Shown in pieces: positions 6,688 to 13,827 of a DNA stretch of 19,130 nucleotides. Made by a program: the position numbers and the translations under genes. This DNA comes from Candidatus Woesearchaeota archaeon. GTDB lineage: Archaea; Nanobdellota; Nanobdellia; Woesearchaeales; UBA10216. The DNA is taken from assembly GCA_023269295.1 (NCBI GenBank), contig JAHFTU010000005.1:4509-23638 (forward strand). The letters run 5' to 3'. Below the pieces are notes generated by a model, which was given only the letters and a program-made list of their open reading frames with translations, had not been told where the DNA came from and searched no databases. Positions within the stretch are counted from its first letter, which is position 1. Every line of letters starts with the position of its first letter.

Positions 6688-6873
6688 ATGGTCAAGGTTA
6701 AGGAGCCAACTTCAAAGTTTGTCAAGGTCAGATGCCCGAAGTGCAAGAATGAGCAGATAATTTTTGGCAAGATTTCAACTGCGGTTGCGTGCCTGGTTTG
6801 CGGCAAGCCGCTTGCTGACCCGACCGGCGGGAAGTCAAAGCTCAAGGCAAGGGTTTTGGAAGTGCTTGATTAA
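6688..6873 (+). CDS. rps27e: 30S ribosomal protein S27e (eS27)
   Basis: 61 aa, usual for archaeal S27e, a small-subunit zinc protein. The zinc ribbon is C16-PK-C19 and C35-LV-C38, with the family pattern VRCPKCKNEQIIFGK and LVCGKPLADPTGGK. A TTG at 6673 would add five residues, but ATG at 6688 is chosen because GGTGA is correctly placed upstream and MVKVKEPTSKF matches the family start. It lies 55 bp after rpl44e and 23 bp before the aIF2-alpha gene. Confidence 0.95.
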   Translation: MVKVKEPTSKFVKVRCPKCKNEQIIFGKISTAVACLVCGKPLADPTGGKSKLKARVLEVLD

Positions 6874-6896
6874 AAGTCAGGTGGGGGAACCAGGAT

Positions 6897-7670
6897 ATGC
6901 TTCTTAAGAAAAAAGGCTTTCCGGAGCAGGACGAGCTTGTTTACTGCATTGTCACCAGCGTGCAGAGCCATTCTGTGTTCGTTAAGCTTGAGGAATACGG
7001 CCTTTCAGGAATGATTCACATTTCAGAGGTCTCCCCCGGAAGGATAAGGAATATCCGCGATTTTGTTGTTGAGAACAAGCCTATCGTGTGCAAGGTTGTC
7101 GGCGTCAACCAGGAGCGCGGCCACATTGACCTTTCTTTAAGGCGAGTCACCGAGAGCCAGCGCCGGGCAAAGGTCAATGACATAAAGCAGGAGCAGAAGG
7201 CAGAGAAGATTGTTGAGCTGATTGCAAAGCAGCTCAATGTCCCTGTTCCGCAGCTTTACGCGCAAATTTCAGAGAAGATTTCTGGCAAGTTCAGGTCGCT
7301 TTTTGAGACTTTCATGGCGATAGCTAAGGAAGAGGCATCGATTTCTGATCTTGCCCTTCCAAAGGACGTTGCGGACTCCCTGAATGATGCTGTCATCCAG
7401 AGGATTAAGCCGCCTATTGTTGAGATAAAGGGCAAGCTTGCCATTTCAAGCTATGCTTCTGATGGCGTTTCGCTGGTGAAGGATGCGCTGAAGATTGCGG
7501 AGAAGGAAGGTGCTTACGTTTCTTACCTCGGCGGGGGGACTTACCTGGTCAAGGTCACGGCTGAGAACTACAAGTCAGCCGAGCAGATGATTGCCAAGGC
7601 AACATCAGCTGCTGCCAGCTTTATCGAGGGCAAAGGCGGCGAGAGTAATTTTGTCAAGAGCGTAAAATGA
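6897..7670 (+). CDS. eif2a: Translation initiation factor aIF2 subunit alpha
   Basis: 257 aa, the normal length. The alpha subunit of heterotrimeric aIF2 helps bind initiator tRNA to the ribosome. Domain 1 (about 10-85) is an S1/OB fold (LVYCIVTSVQSHSVFVKLEEY; GMIHISEVSPGRIRNI; ERGHIDLSLRRV). A helical domain 2 (about 90-170) and an alpha-beta domain 3 (from about 173, IVEIKGKLAISSYASDGVSL) that binds the gamma subunit follow. GGTGGGGG in the 23-bp gap with S27e is a probable SD. Its last 4 nt overlap the nop10 start (ATGA), so the two are translationally coupled. Confidence 0.96.
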   Translation: MLLKKKGFPEQDELVYCIVTSVQSHSVFVKLEEYGLSGMIHISEVSPGRIRNIRDFVVENKPIVCKVVGVNQERGHIDLSLRRVTESQRRAKVNDIKQEQKAEKIVELIAKQLNVPVPQLYAQISEKISGKFRSLFETFMAIAKEEASISDLALPKDVADSLNDAVIQRIKPPIVEIKGKLAISSYASDGVSLVKDALKIAEKEGAYVSYLGGGTYLVKVTAENYKSAEQMIAKATSAAASFIEGKGGESNFVKSVK

Positions 7671-7840
7671 ACCACATAATGTTCTGCCAGAACTGCAAGA
7701 GTTATATGATAATGGAACAGTGCAGCTGCGGCTCAAAGACAGTAATTCCAAAGCCAGCTAGGTATGGCCCTGAGGACCCTTATGCTTCCTACAGGAGGAC
7801 GGCAAAGGAAGCGCAGCTTAAGTCAAGAGGGTGGCTGTAA
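7667..7840 (+). CDS. nop10: H/ACA ribonucleoprotein subunit Nop10
   Basis: 57 aa, the normal size. Nop10 is a structural part of H/ACA RNPs that guide pseudouridylation with Cbf5, Gar1 and L7Ae. The zinc ribbon is C7-QN-C10 with C19-S-C21-G, followed by the family linker and C-terminal helix: KTVIPKPARYGPEDPYASYR, then RTAKEAQLKSRGWL. It starts at the ATGA overlap with aIF2-alpha and ends 2 bp before the PAC2-like gene. The order aIF2-alpha, nop10, PAC2 is a well-known archaeal arrangement. Confidence 0.95.
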   Translation: MNHIMFCQNCKSYMIMEQCSCGSKTVIPKPARYGPEDPYASYRRTAKEAQLKSRGWL

Positions 7841-7842
7841 GC

Positions 7843-8637
7843 ATGTCAACATGGACAGTCAGGCAGTTTCCAAAGAGCGTTCCAAAGCTCTCCAAAGCAG
7901 TGCTCATAGCAGGCCTTCCGGGAATAGGAAATGTTGGCAAGGTCGCTGTTGACTTTATGGTTGAGGAGCTCAAGGCCGAAAAGCTTTACGATTTCTTTTC
8001 CTACAGCCTCCCGCACTCTGTGTTTGTCACCGAGGAAAACCTTGTTGAGCTTCCCTCAATATCGCTCTACGTCAAGAAGGGAGCTGGAAGGAGGCATGAC
8101 CTACTGTTCCTTGCTGGTGATGTGCAGCCGATTGATGAGGAATCATGCTACTCTTTTTCTGATACTGTGCTAGATTGTTTTACAAAGCTTGGCGGCGTCC
8201 AGGTGGTTACCATTGGTGGCATCGGCCTTCCGGCTGTCCCGAAAAAGCCAAAAGTTTACTGCACAGGCACTTCAAAGGAAGCAGTCCAGTCCTTCAAGAC
8301 AGTTGGCATTGAGCCCAGCCTGTACGGCATTGTCGGCCCAATAATCGGCGTTACCGGAGTCATGCTCGGCCTTTCAAAGAGGAGAAGCATCCCTGCTGTG
8401 TCGCTGCTTGCTGAAACATTCGCCCACCCGATGTATCTTGGCATTAAGGGCGCAAGGGAAGTGGTTACAATCCTTAACGACAAGCTGTTTCTTGGCATCA
8501 ACATAAAAGAGCTTGACAAGGAAATAAGGGAGATGGAATCCGAGGCAGCCAACAGGACAATGCCAGCTGACCTGCCGAAAGCACTCCGTGGAATTGGCAA
8601 GGGCAGGGCAGGCGAGGACGTCAGCTACATTGGGTAA
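7843..8637 (+). CDS. PAC2 family protein (proteasome assembly chaperone-like)
   Basis: 264 aa. The PAC2 fold is visible from AVLIAGLPGIGNVGKVAVDF near the start, through VTIGGIGLPAVPKKPKVYCT and GIVGPIIGVTGVMLGLSK, to SLLAETFAHPMYLGIKGAREV. Archaeal members (PbaB/COG2047-like) are related to eukaryotic proteasome assembly chaperone 2, and some bind proteasome subunits or act as ATP-independent chaperones; the exact role here is inferred. ATG 7843 is chosen over GTG 7831 because the latter lies inside nop10 and GAGGGTGG upstream serves as SD. The last 25 residues are polar and probably flexible. The gene ends the translation cluster and is convergent with a 36-aa ORF. Confidence 0.88.
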   Translation: MSTWTVRQFPKSVPKLSKAVLIAGLPGIGNVGKVAVDFMVEELKAEKLYDFFSYSLPHSVFVTEENLVELPSISLYVKKGAGRRHDLLFLAGDVQPIDEESCYSFSDTVLDCFTKLGGVQVVTIGGIGLPAVPKKPKVYCTGTSKEAVQSFKTVGIEPSLYGIVGPIIGVTGVMLGLSKRRSIPAVSLLAETFAHPMYLGIKGAREVVTILNDKLFLGINIKELDKEIREMESEAANRTMPADLPKALRGIGKGRAGEDVSYIG

Positions 8638-8645
8638 AAGTAAAG

Positions 8646-8756
8646 CTAGTCATAAATATCTTCTTCCATTTCTTCCAGCTGCTTTGGAGTAAGGTTGCAC
8701 TTGTACTTTTCTGCTTCTTTGAAAAGTTTTTTAAGTTTTTCTTTACAAAGCGTCAT
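8646..8756 (-). CDS. 36-aa charged microprotein
   Basis: The frame runs from ATG 8756 and reads MTLCKEKLKKLFKEAEKY, then KCNLTPKQLEEMEEDIYD. It is Lys/Glu-rich and looks like an amphipathic helix followed by a second short acidic helix. GGTGA lies 8 bases upstream, an excellent SD, and the start is about 37 bp from a TATA box shared with enolase on the other strand. I do not know the family. It could be a small regulator or RNA/protein-binding peptide. Coding is supported by SD, promoter and composition only. Confidence 0.5.
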   Translation of the reverse strand: MTLCKEKLKKLFKEAEKYKCNLTPKQLEEMEEDIYD

Positions 8757-8786
8757 CTTTTTCTCACCATATGTTGCATCAAGCAA

Positions 8787-8800
8787 AAGCTTATAAATAT
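8787..8800. promoter_or_regulatory. Bidirectional TATA element between eno and the microprotein
   Basis: AAGCTTATAAATAT reads as TATA on both strands (minus: ATATTTATAAGCTT). On the plus strand it predicts a start at about 8820, the A of the enolase ATG, so eno is leaderless. On the minus strand it predicts a start near 8767, giving the 36-aa frame an 11-nt leader containing GGTGA. Confidence 0.5.
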
Positions 8801-8819
8801 TACTAGTCTGACACGTTTC

Positions 8820-10151
8820 ATGTCTTTCCGCATAAAAAAGGTGCTTGCCCGCGAGATTCTTGACTCCCGTGGAAATCCGACGGTTGAGTGTGATGTTGTC
8901 CTGCAGGGCGGTGCCATTGGCAGGGCCGCTGTTCCTTCAGGCGCCTCAACAGGAAAGCACGAGGCGCATGAGCTCCGCGATGGCGGCAGGAGGTTCCACG
9001 GCCTTGGAGTACTGTCTGCAGTTGACAACATAAACTCTTTAATTTCAAAAAAAATTGCTGGCATGGATTGCAGCAGGCAGGGCGCGCTTGATAGCCTCAT
9101 GATAAAGCTTGATGGCTCTGCAAACAAGTCCCTCCTTGGGGCAAATGCGATTCTTGCCGTCAGCCTCGCGGCAGCAAGGGCAGCAGCAGTCGCATCAAAA
9201 AAACCGCTGTATTCATATTTGTCAGATAGTATCATCACGCCAGCAGCTGCAGCTGGAAATAAAAAACAGCTCCGCAGCAGACCAACTGCGTTTGTGCTTC
9301 CAGTCCCTTTCTGCAACGTAATAAATGGCGGCAGGCACGCTGGCTCCAGCCTTAAAACTCAGGAGTTCATGATTGTGCCAACAGGTTTTGACTCTTTCAG
9401 GGCAGCCATCACAGCTGCTTCAGAGATTTATCATGAATTAAAGTCGCTGCTGCAGCGAAGATTCGGAAAATCATCTGTGAATGTCGGTGATGAGGGCGGC
9501 TTTGCGCCGCAGCTCTCCACTGCTCATGAGGCGCTGTCAATCCTTGAGTCGGCAGTCGCAGCAACCGGCTATTCTGGTAAGGTCCGGTTTGCAATTGACG
9601 CTGCAGCGTCAGAGTTTTACAGCGCCAAGGAGAAGGAGTATGAATTGCAGTCAGGAAAATTTTTTACTTCCGCAGAGATGGTTGATTACTACGTGAAGCT
9701 TGCAAAGGAATTTCCAATCGTGTCTGTTGAGGACCCCTTTGAGGAAGAATCCTTCGGGCCTTTTGCCGAGCTGACCAAGCGGCTTGCGATGATGAACGTG
9801 CAGGTTGTTGGCGATGACCTTCTTGTTACCAATGTTGACAGGATAAGGGAAGCAGTCAGGCGCAGCTCCTGCAACTGCCTTCTCCTCAAAGTGAACCAGA
9901 TTGGCACTCTGAGCGAGGCAATCGCAGCGGCAAAGCTCGCGATGACTGAGGGATGGCGTGTCATGGTAAGCCACAGGAGCGGCGAAACTGAAGATACTTT
10001 CATTGCTGACTTGGCGGTTGCGCTGGGCTGCGGGCAGATAAAGTCAGGCGCCCCGGCAAGGTCTGAAAGGACGGCAAAATACAACCGCCTGCTGAGGATT
10101 GAGGAGGAGCTTCAGGCAGCAGGGAAAAAGTTTGTTTACGGAGCAATTTGA
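8820..10151 (+). CDS. eno: Enolase
   Basis: 443 aa. Enolase interconverts 2-phosphoglycerate and phosphoenolpyruvate in the cytosol. The N-terminal domain has REILDSRGNPTVE and AAVPSGASTGKHEA. The catalytic barrel shows LPVPFCNVINGGRHAG, catalytic E225 in GDEGGFAP, metal ligands D260, E304 (VEDPFEE) and D332 (GDDL), catalytic K357 in LLLKVNQIG, and SHRSGETED. All key residues are present. A low-complexity stretch at about 136-153 before LPVP is longer than in most enolases. The predicted leaderless start matches the TATA box. The stop is 2 bp before apgM, so both lower-glycolysis steps are made from one mRNA. Confidence 0.97.
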   Translation: MSFRIKKVLAREILDSRGNPTVECDVVLQGGAIGRAAVPSGASTGKHEAHELRDGGRRFHGLGVLSAVDNINSLISKKIAGMDCSRQGALDSLMIKLDGSANKSLLGANAILAVSLAAARAAAVASKKPLYSYLSDSIITPAAAAGNKKQLRSRPTAFVLPVPFCNVINGGRHAGSSLKTQEFMIVPTGFDSFRAAITAASEIYHELKSLLQRRFGKSSVNVGDEGGFAPQLSTAHEALSILESAVAATGYSGKVRFAIDAAASEFYSAKEKEYELQSGKFFTSAEMVDYYVKLAKEFPIVSVEDPFEEESFGPFAELTKRLAMMNVQVVGDDLLVTNVDRIREAVRRSSCNCLLLKVNQIGTLSEAIAAAKLAMTEGWRVMVSHRSGETEDTFIADLAVALGCGQIKSGAPARSERTAKYNRLLRIEEELQAAGKKFVYGAI

Positions 10152-10153
10152 AA

Positions 10154-11422
10154 ATGGCAAAGCTGGTTTTTGTGGTCATGGACGGCCTGGGTGACAGGCC
10201 TGTTGCAGAGTTTGGCGGCAAAACGCCTTTAGAAGCAGCCCACACGCCCGCGCTTGACAGCCTTGCAGCCAGGGGAAGCGGAGGAATGCTGCGCGTTATT
10301 GAAGGCGTTGCCCCTGAGTCTGACGCTGCTGTCCTCACGCTTCTTGGCTATGACCCTCATAAGTATTATACGGGCAGGGGCCCCTTGGAGGGTTTCGGTA
10401 CCGGCGCAAAATTCAAGGCAGGAATGCTTGCTTTGCGCTGCAACTTTGCAACAACAGCTGACGGCAGCAGCCTTTTGGACAGGCGCGCCGGAAGGACTTT
10501 AACCAGTAAAGATGCAGCGTCATTGGCAGCTGCAATCAATAAAAAAGTAAAATTAATCAATGCAAATTTCAGGTTCTACGCGTCGGTTGCCCACCGGGGC
10601 GTGCTCGTTATTGCCGACAAAAAAATAAGAAAGTTGTCTGCAAACGTCACAAACACTGACCCTGCCTATGAGATTCGCAATGGACTGCCAAATGCACTTA
10701 GCAGCTTTGAAAAAAAGGTAAAGCTTGCAGTTCCTCTGGACAAGACCCCTGCGGCAAGGAGGGCTGCCGGGCTGCTTAATGAGTTCACGGCAAAGGCGTA
10801 TGCTGTAATGGACAGGCATCCTGTCAATATCAGTCGCAAAAAGAAAGGACTATTATCTGCCAACACTATCATATGCAGGGACGCTGGCAACAAGCTCCCT
10901 CCCCTTTACAACATCTCTAAGAAGTATGGCAGGAAGTGGGCGCTTCTTGCTGACATGCCCCTAGAAATTGGAATTGGGGAGCTTGCAGGCATGAGCCTTG
11001 TTCACCTGCCACTGCCAACATTTACAGCAGTTGATTATAAAGTCCGCGTTGAAAAGACGCTCGATGCTTTGAAGAAGTTTGATTGCCTCTACATCCACAT
11101 CAAGGGCCCTGACCTTTTCGGCCACGATGGCGATTACAAAGGGAAGAAGCAGTGCGTTGAGGAGGTTGACAAATTCTTTTTCACGCCGCTGCTGGAAAAA
11201 ATTGACTTGAAGAATGTTGTCATTGCCGTTACTGCTGACCATGCAACCCCGTGCGAAATGAAAGGCCACTCTGACGACCCTGTGCCTTTTATCATCTCCG
11301 GAGGGAAGGTGAAGTCTGACTTTGTGGAGCGCTTTGGCGAGAGCTACTGCCAGAATGGCGGCTTTGGCACTATAAAAGGAAGCGATTTTATGGGCAGGGT
11401 CATGACAGAAACCTTTAAATAA
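10154..11422 (+). CDS. apgM: 2,3-bisphosphoglycerate-independent phosphoglycerate mutase, archaeal ApgM type
   Basis: 422 aa. It interconverts 3- and 2-phosphoglycerate, the step next to enolase. The alkaline-phosphatase-superfamily core starts VFVVMDGLGDRP (metal ligand D10), with the nucleophile probably S56 in PESDAAVLTLLGYDP. The ApgM signature YYTGRGPLEGFG follows. The second metal cluster is seen in HIKGPDLFGHDGDYKGK and TADHATPCEMKGHSDDP. This is the archaeal ApgM family, distinct from bacterial GpmI. ATG 10154 is preferred over the TTG at 10148 that overlaps the enolase stop. GGAG upstream inside eno may act as a weak SD. Confidence 0.95.
   Translation: MAKLVFVVMDGLGDRPVAEFGGKTPLEAAHTPALDSLAARGSGGMLRVIEGVAPESDAAVLTLLGYDPHKYYTGRGPLEGFGTGAKFKAGMLALRCNFATTADGSSLLDRRAGRTLTSKDAASLAAAINKKVKLINANFRFYASVAHRGVLVIADKKIRKLSANVTNTDPAYEIRNGLPNALSSFEKKVKLAVPLDKTPAARRAAGLLNEFTAKAYAVMDRHPVNISRKKKGLLSANTIICRDAGNKLPPLYNISKKYGRKWALLADMPLEIGIGELAGMSLVHLPLPTFTAVDYKVRVEKTLDALKKFDCLYIHIKGPDLFGHDGDYKGKKQCVEEVDKFFFTPLLEKIDLKNVVIAVTADHATPCEMKGHSDDPVPFIISGGKVKSDFVERFGESYCQNGGFGTIKGSDFMGRVMTETFK
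11412..11422 (+). promoter_or_regulatory. Putative BRE/TATA promoter of hppA
   Basis: CCTTTAAATAA follows GAAA at the very end of apgM. It predicts a start near 11443 and a leader of about 105 nt that contains a folded RNA element. A weaker TTTTAACA at 11440-11447 would start near 11468. Confidence 0.4.
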
Positions 11423-11466
11423 GTCCGCTGCTGCAGATGTTTTAACATTTTTGATAGTTTTTTGAT

Positions 11467-11534
11467 TGACCTTTCCACGTCGCTTCGGCGACGGGACCAG
11501 TCGTCATGGACGACTTGGTTTAGCAAAAAGGTCA
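11467..11534 (+). ncRNA. Three-way-junction RNA element in the predicted hppA leader
   Basis: The outer stem TGACCTTT (11467-11474) pairs with AAAGGTCA (11527-11534). Inside are a perfect hairpin CGTCGC-TTCG-GCGACG (11478-11493), with a very stable UUCG tetraloop, and a second hairpin ACCAGTCGTC-ATG-GACGACTTGGT (11496-11519) with one bulged T. The SD-like AGGTG begins 3 nt after the outer stem, 12 bases before ATG 11550. The outer stem belongs to the dispersed hairpin repeat found elsewhere in the window. It may be a cis-regulatory leader or an RNA cargo inside a repeat; it matches no riboswitch I know. Confidence 0.5.
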
Positions 11535-11549
11535 TTAGGTGTAAAACCC

Positions 11550-13553
11550 ATGGCTGTTGCAGTATCAACATTGTACGTTCTTGCCTTTGCCGGCAGCATT
11601 GTTGCGCTGTTGTTCGCTCTGCTGTCCACCATGAAGGTCCTCAGGCAGGATTCAGGCAATGAGTCAATGCGCCAGATTTCTTCAGCCATAAGAGAGGGAG
11701 CGGTTGCTTACCTTAACAGGCAGTACAAGACCGTGGCAGTTATTACCTTTATTCTTGCTGTTGTAATTGCTGTAGCCCTAAAATCATACGTGCTTGCCAT
11801 TGCGTTTGTGCTCGGAGCATTCCTCTCTGCCCTTGCCGGCTACATTGGGATGATGGTTTCAGTGAGGGCAAATGTGAGGACAGCGCAGGCAGCAACCCGC
11901 AGCCTGAAGGACGCTTTTGATGTTGCCTTTACAGGAGGGTCTGTTACAGGCTTTGCAGTTGCAGGGCTTGGCTTGCTTGGCGTAAGCGTCCTGTTCTTAA
12001 TCCTTAAAGATCCCCATCTTCTTATCGGCTTTGGCTTTGGGGCCAGCCTTATCAGCCTGTTCGCGAGGGTTGGAGGCGGGATTTATACCAAAGGCGCTGA
12101 TGTGGGCGCTGACCTTGTGGGCAAGGTTGAAAAGAACATTCCCGAGGACGACCCAAGGAACCCTGCAGTTATTGCTGATAATGTTGGCGACAATGTTGGT
12201 GACTGCGCCGGCATGGCTGCTGACCTTTTTGAGTCTTACATTGTTACAATCATAGCGGCAATGCTTCTGGCGTGGACAGCGTTTGGCGCTTCCCCAGCAA
12301 CAAACGAGATTATTCTTCCGCTTGTTTTAGGCGCAGTTGCCCTCCTGGCATCTGTCATCGGCAGCCTTTTTGTGAAGGCCTCTGACGCGAGCAGGATATG
12401 GCCTGCGCTCAACAACGGCATACTCATCAGCGCTGGCCTGTCAGCCGTTGGCTTTTTCATTGTTAACAAGCTCATGTTTGGCCACTACAAGTATTTCCTA
12501 TCTGCAATCGTCGGCCTTGCAGTTACCGTAGTAATTGGCTACGTTACAGAGTATTACACTTCCACAAGCCGCAAGCCGGTCCAGCAGATTGCAGAGTCAG
12601 CAAAGACAGGCCCTGCAACCGTAATCATTCTTGGAGTTGCTAAGGGCATGGAGAGCACTTTGGTTCCTGTCCTGGCTATTATTGTAGGCGCATTCCTTGC
12701 TTTCACTTTTGGCGGCGGATTTTATGGGGTTGCAATTGCTGCAACTGCAATGCTCGCAATGACTGCTATAATAGTGGCAGTTGATGCTTACGGCCCGATA
12801 ACTGATAACGCTGGAGGAATCGCAGAAATGAGCAAGATGCCTGAGTCTGTCAGGAAAATTACAGACCCGTTGGACGCTGTTGGCAACACCACAAAGGCAG
12901 TTACTAAAGGATTTGCGATTGGCTCAGCAGGCCTTGCAGCCCTTTCCCTTTTTGCAGCGTACAGGGACATTACCCACACCACAGTCATCAATATCTACGA
13001 CGTTCGTGTCGTTGTCGGCCTTTTTGTCGGCGGGCTGCTGCCTTTCATCTTTTCGTCTTTGACCATGAGGGCAGTGAGCAACGCTGCCATGGGCATGGTT
13101 GCCGAAGTTAGGAGGCAGTTCAGGGAAATACCCGGCCTGATGAAAGGCAAGGCCAAGCCTGATTACGCAAGGTGTGTGGACATAAGCACAAAAGCAGCCA
13201 TGAAGGAGCTCGTGCTTCCCGGAGTAATTGCAGTTGCCTCTCCACTCATCATTGGCTTTGTGCTTGGCCCTGAAGCCCTAGGCGGCCTGCTTGCAGGTGC
13301 GATAGTTACAGGACTGCTGCTGGCGATTACAATGACAACAGCCGGCGCTGCCTGGGACAATTCCAAGAAGTATATTGAAGCTGGCAACCTTGGCGGGAAG
13401 GGCTCTGATGCCCACAAGGCAGCTGTTGTTGGCGACACTGTCGGCGACCCCTTCAAGGACACCTCTGGCCCAGCACTCAATCCTCTAATCAAGGTACTTA
13501 ATACGATTGCGCTGCTGGCAGCTACGCTGATTGTGGCGCACCACTTATTTTAA
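11550..13553 (+). CDS. hppA: Membrane-bound proton-pumping pyrophosphatase (K+-independent type)
   Basis: 667 aa, a typical length, with about 15-16 hydrophobic membrane segments. It couples hydrolysis of pyrophosphate to ion export. The substrate site is visible in GGGIYTKGADVGADLVGKVE, PEDDPRNPAVIADNVGDNVG, DAYGPITDNAGGIAEM and GDTVGDPFKDTSGPALNPLI. At the position that sorts K+-dependent (GNTTAA) from K+-independent enzymes this protein reads GNTTKAVTKGFAIG; the Lys predicts K+ independence and hence H+ transport (family knowledge). ATG 11550 is chosen because MAVAVSTLYVLAFAG starts the first membrane helix and AGGTG lies upstream; the longer frame from 11466 runs through an RNA hairpin region. 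Pyrophosphate from tRNA charging and nucleotide synthesis would be the fuel. Confidence 0.96.
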   Translation: MAVAVSTLYVLAFAGSIVALLFALLSTMKVLRQDSGNESMRQISSAIREGAVAYLNRQYKTVAVITFILAVVIAVALKSYVLAIAFVLGAFLSALAGYIGMMVSVRANVRTAQAATRSLKDAFDVAFTGGSVTGFAVAGLGLLGVSVLFLILKDPHLLIGFGFGASLISLFARVGGGIYTKGADVGADLVGKVEKNIPEDDPRNPAVIADNVGDNVGDCAGMAADLFESYIVTIIAAMLLAWTAFGASPATNEIILPLVLGAVALLASVIGSLFVKASDASRIWPALNNGILISAGLSAVGFFIVNKLMFGHYKYFLSAIVGLAVTVVIGYVTEYYTSTSRKPVQQIAESAKTGPATVIILGVAKGMESTLVPVLAIIVGAFLAFTFGGGFYGVAIAATAMLAMTAIIVAVDAYGPITDNAGGIAEMSKMPESVRKITDPLDAVGNTTKAVTKGFAIGSAGLAALSLFAAYRDITHTTVINIYDVRVVVGLFVGGLLPFIFSSLTMRAVSNAAMGMVAEVRRQFREIPGLMKGKAKPDYARCVDISTKAAMKELVLPGVIAVASPLIIGFVLGPEALGGLLAGAIVTGLLLAITMTTAGAAWDNSKKYIEAGNLGGKGSDAHKAAVVGDTVGDPFKDTSGPALNPLIKVLNTIALLAATLIVAHHLF

Positions 13554-13565
13554 TTGAATGGATGC

Positions 13566-13710
13566 GCCGGGAGCGCAACCCTTTTGCCGAAAAGGGTTGA
13601 TCGAAAAACGTTTTTTGATTGACCTTTTTTCTAAAAAGGTCACCCGCAGGACCTCTGGTGAAGTCACTCGCTTCTGAAGCGAGCGCGTTACCTGATTACG
13701 CTACCCCGGC
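13566..13710 (-). tRNA. tRNA-Leu(CAG) interrupted in the T-arm, possible pseudogene
   Basis: On the minus strand the 5' part is intact: acceptor GCCGGGG (13710-13704), TA, D-arm GCGT-AATCAGGTA-ACGC, anticodon arm CTCGC-TTCAGAA-GCGAG with anticodon CAG (13676-13674), and a long class II variable arm (GACTTC/GAGGTC), all expected for Leu. The 5' T-stem strand GCGGG ends at 13643. Instead of the T-loop there follow 66 nt (13577-13642) made of two inverted hairpin repeats, then GCGC and the 3' acceptor strand TCCCGGC (13572-13566). Removing the 66 nt does not restore a T-loop, and I see no canonical bulge-helix-bulge. An upstream TATA-like element appears intact. It is either a disrupted gene or a tRNA with a very unusual maturation. 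Confidence 0.6.
13577..13642. repeat. Two inverted hairpin repeats inside the tRNA-Leu T-arm
   Basis: Copy one (minus orientation) has the stem AACCCTTTT/AAAAGGGTT (13577-13585/13590-13598). Copy two (plus orientation) has the stem TGACCTTTTT/AAAAAGGTCA (13620-13629/13633-13642). They meet head to head at 13609-13610, where GATCGAAAAACG faces CGTTTTTTGATT. Both match the dispersed family at 11458, 15620, 17656 and 18196. Confidence 0.65.
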
Positions 13711-13716
13711 GTGGAG

Positions 13717-13827
13717 TTATATTGAATGCGCTTTCTTAATATGGCTTTCTGCCCTTTTACTCAAATTATTTTGCCGATATTGAAGAGAATTTGACACGGT
13801 CCGGATTATTTTCGCTTTTTGCCTCAT
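13717..13827 (-). CDS. Doubtful 36-aa basic ORF inside a duplicated AT-rich segment
   Basis: The frame from ATG 13827 reads MRQKAKIIRTVSNSLQYRQN, then NLSKRAESHIKKAHSI. It has no SD and no clear promoter, and it ends only 6 bp before the tRNA. It is listed because the diverged second copy of this segment (15481-15614) can be read, without a start codon, as KAIRTCLKICGKKAERHKK in the matching frame, sharing IRT and KKAE/KRAE-xH. The shared frame may reflect a decayed common gene; real expression is unlikely. Confidence 0.2.
   Translation of the reverse strand: MRQKAKIIRTVSNSLQYRQNNLSKRAESHIKKAHSI

Noticed and set aside
9251..9280. Possible frameshift or insertion element in enolase before LPVPFCNVINGG
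   Set aside because: The frame stays open and all active-site residues follow; it is just a longer low-complexity surface loop.
11466..11549. 28-residue N-terminal extension of the pyrophosphatase from a TTG codon
   Set aside because: It runs through two strong RNA hairpins. ATG 11550 starts directly at the first membrane helix and has AGGTG upstream.
13577..13642. CRISPR-like repeat-spacer unit
   Set aside because: There are only two palindromic copies in opposite orientation with no regular spacer, and no cas genes in the window.
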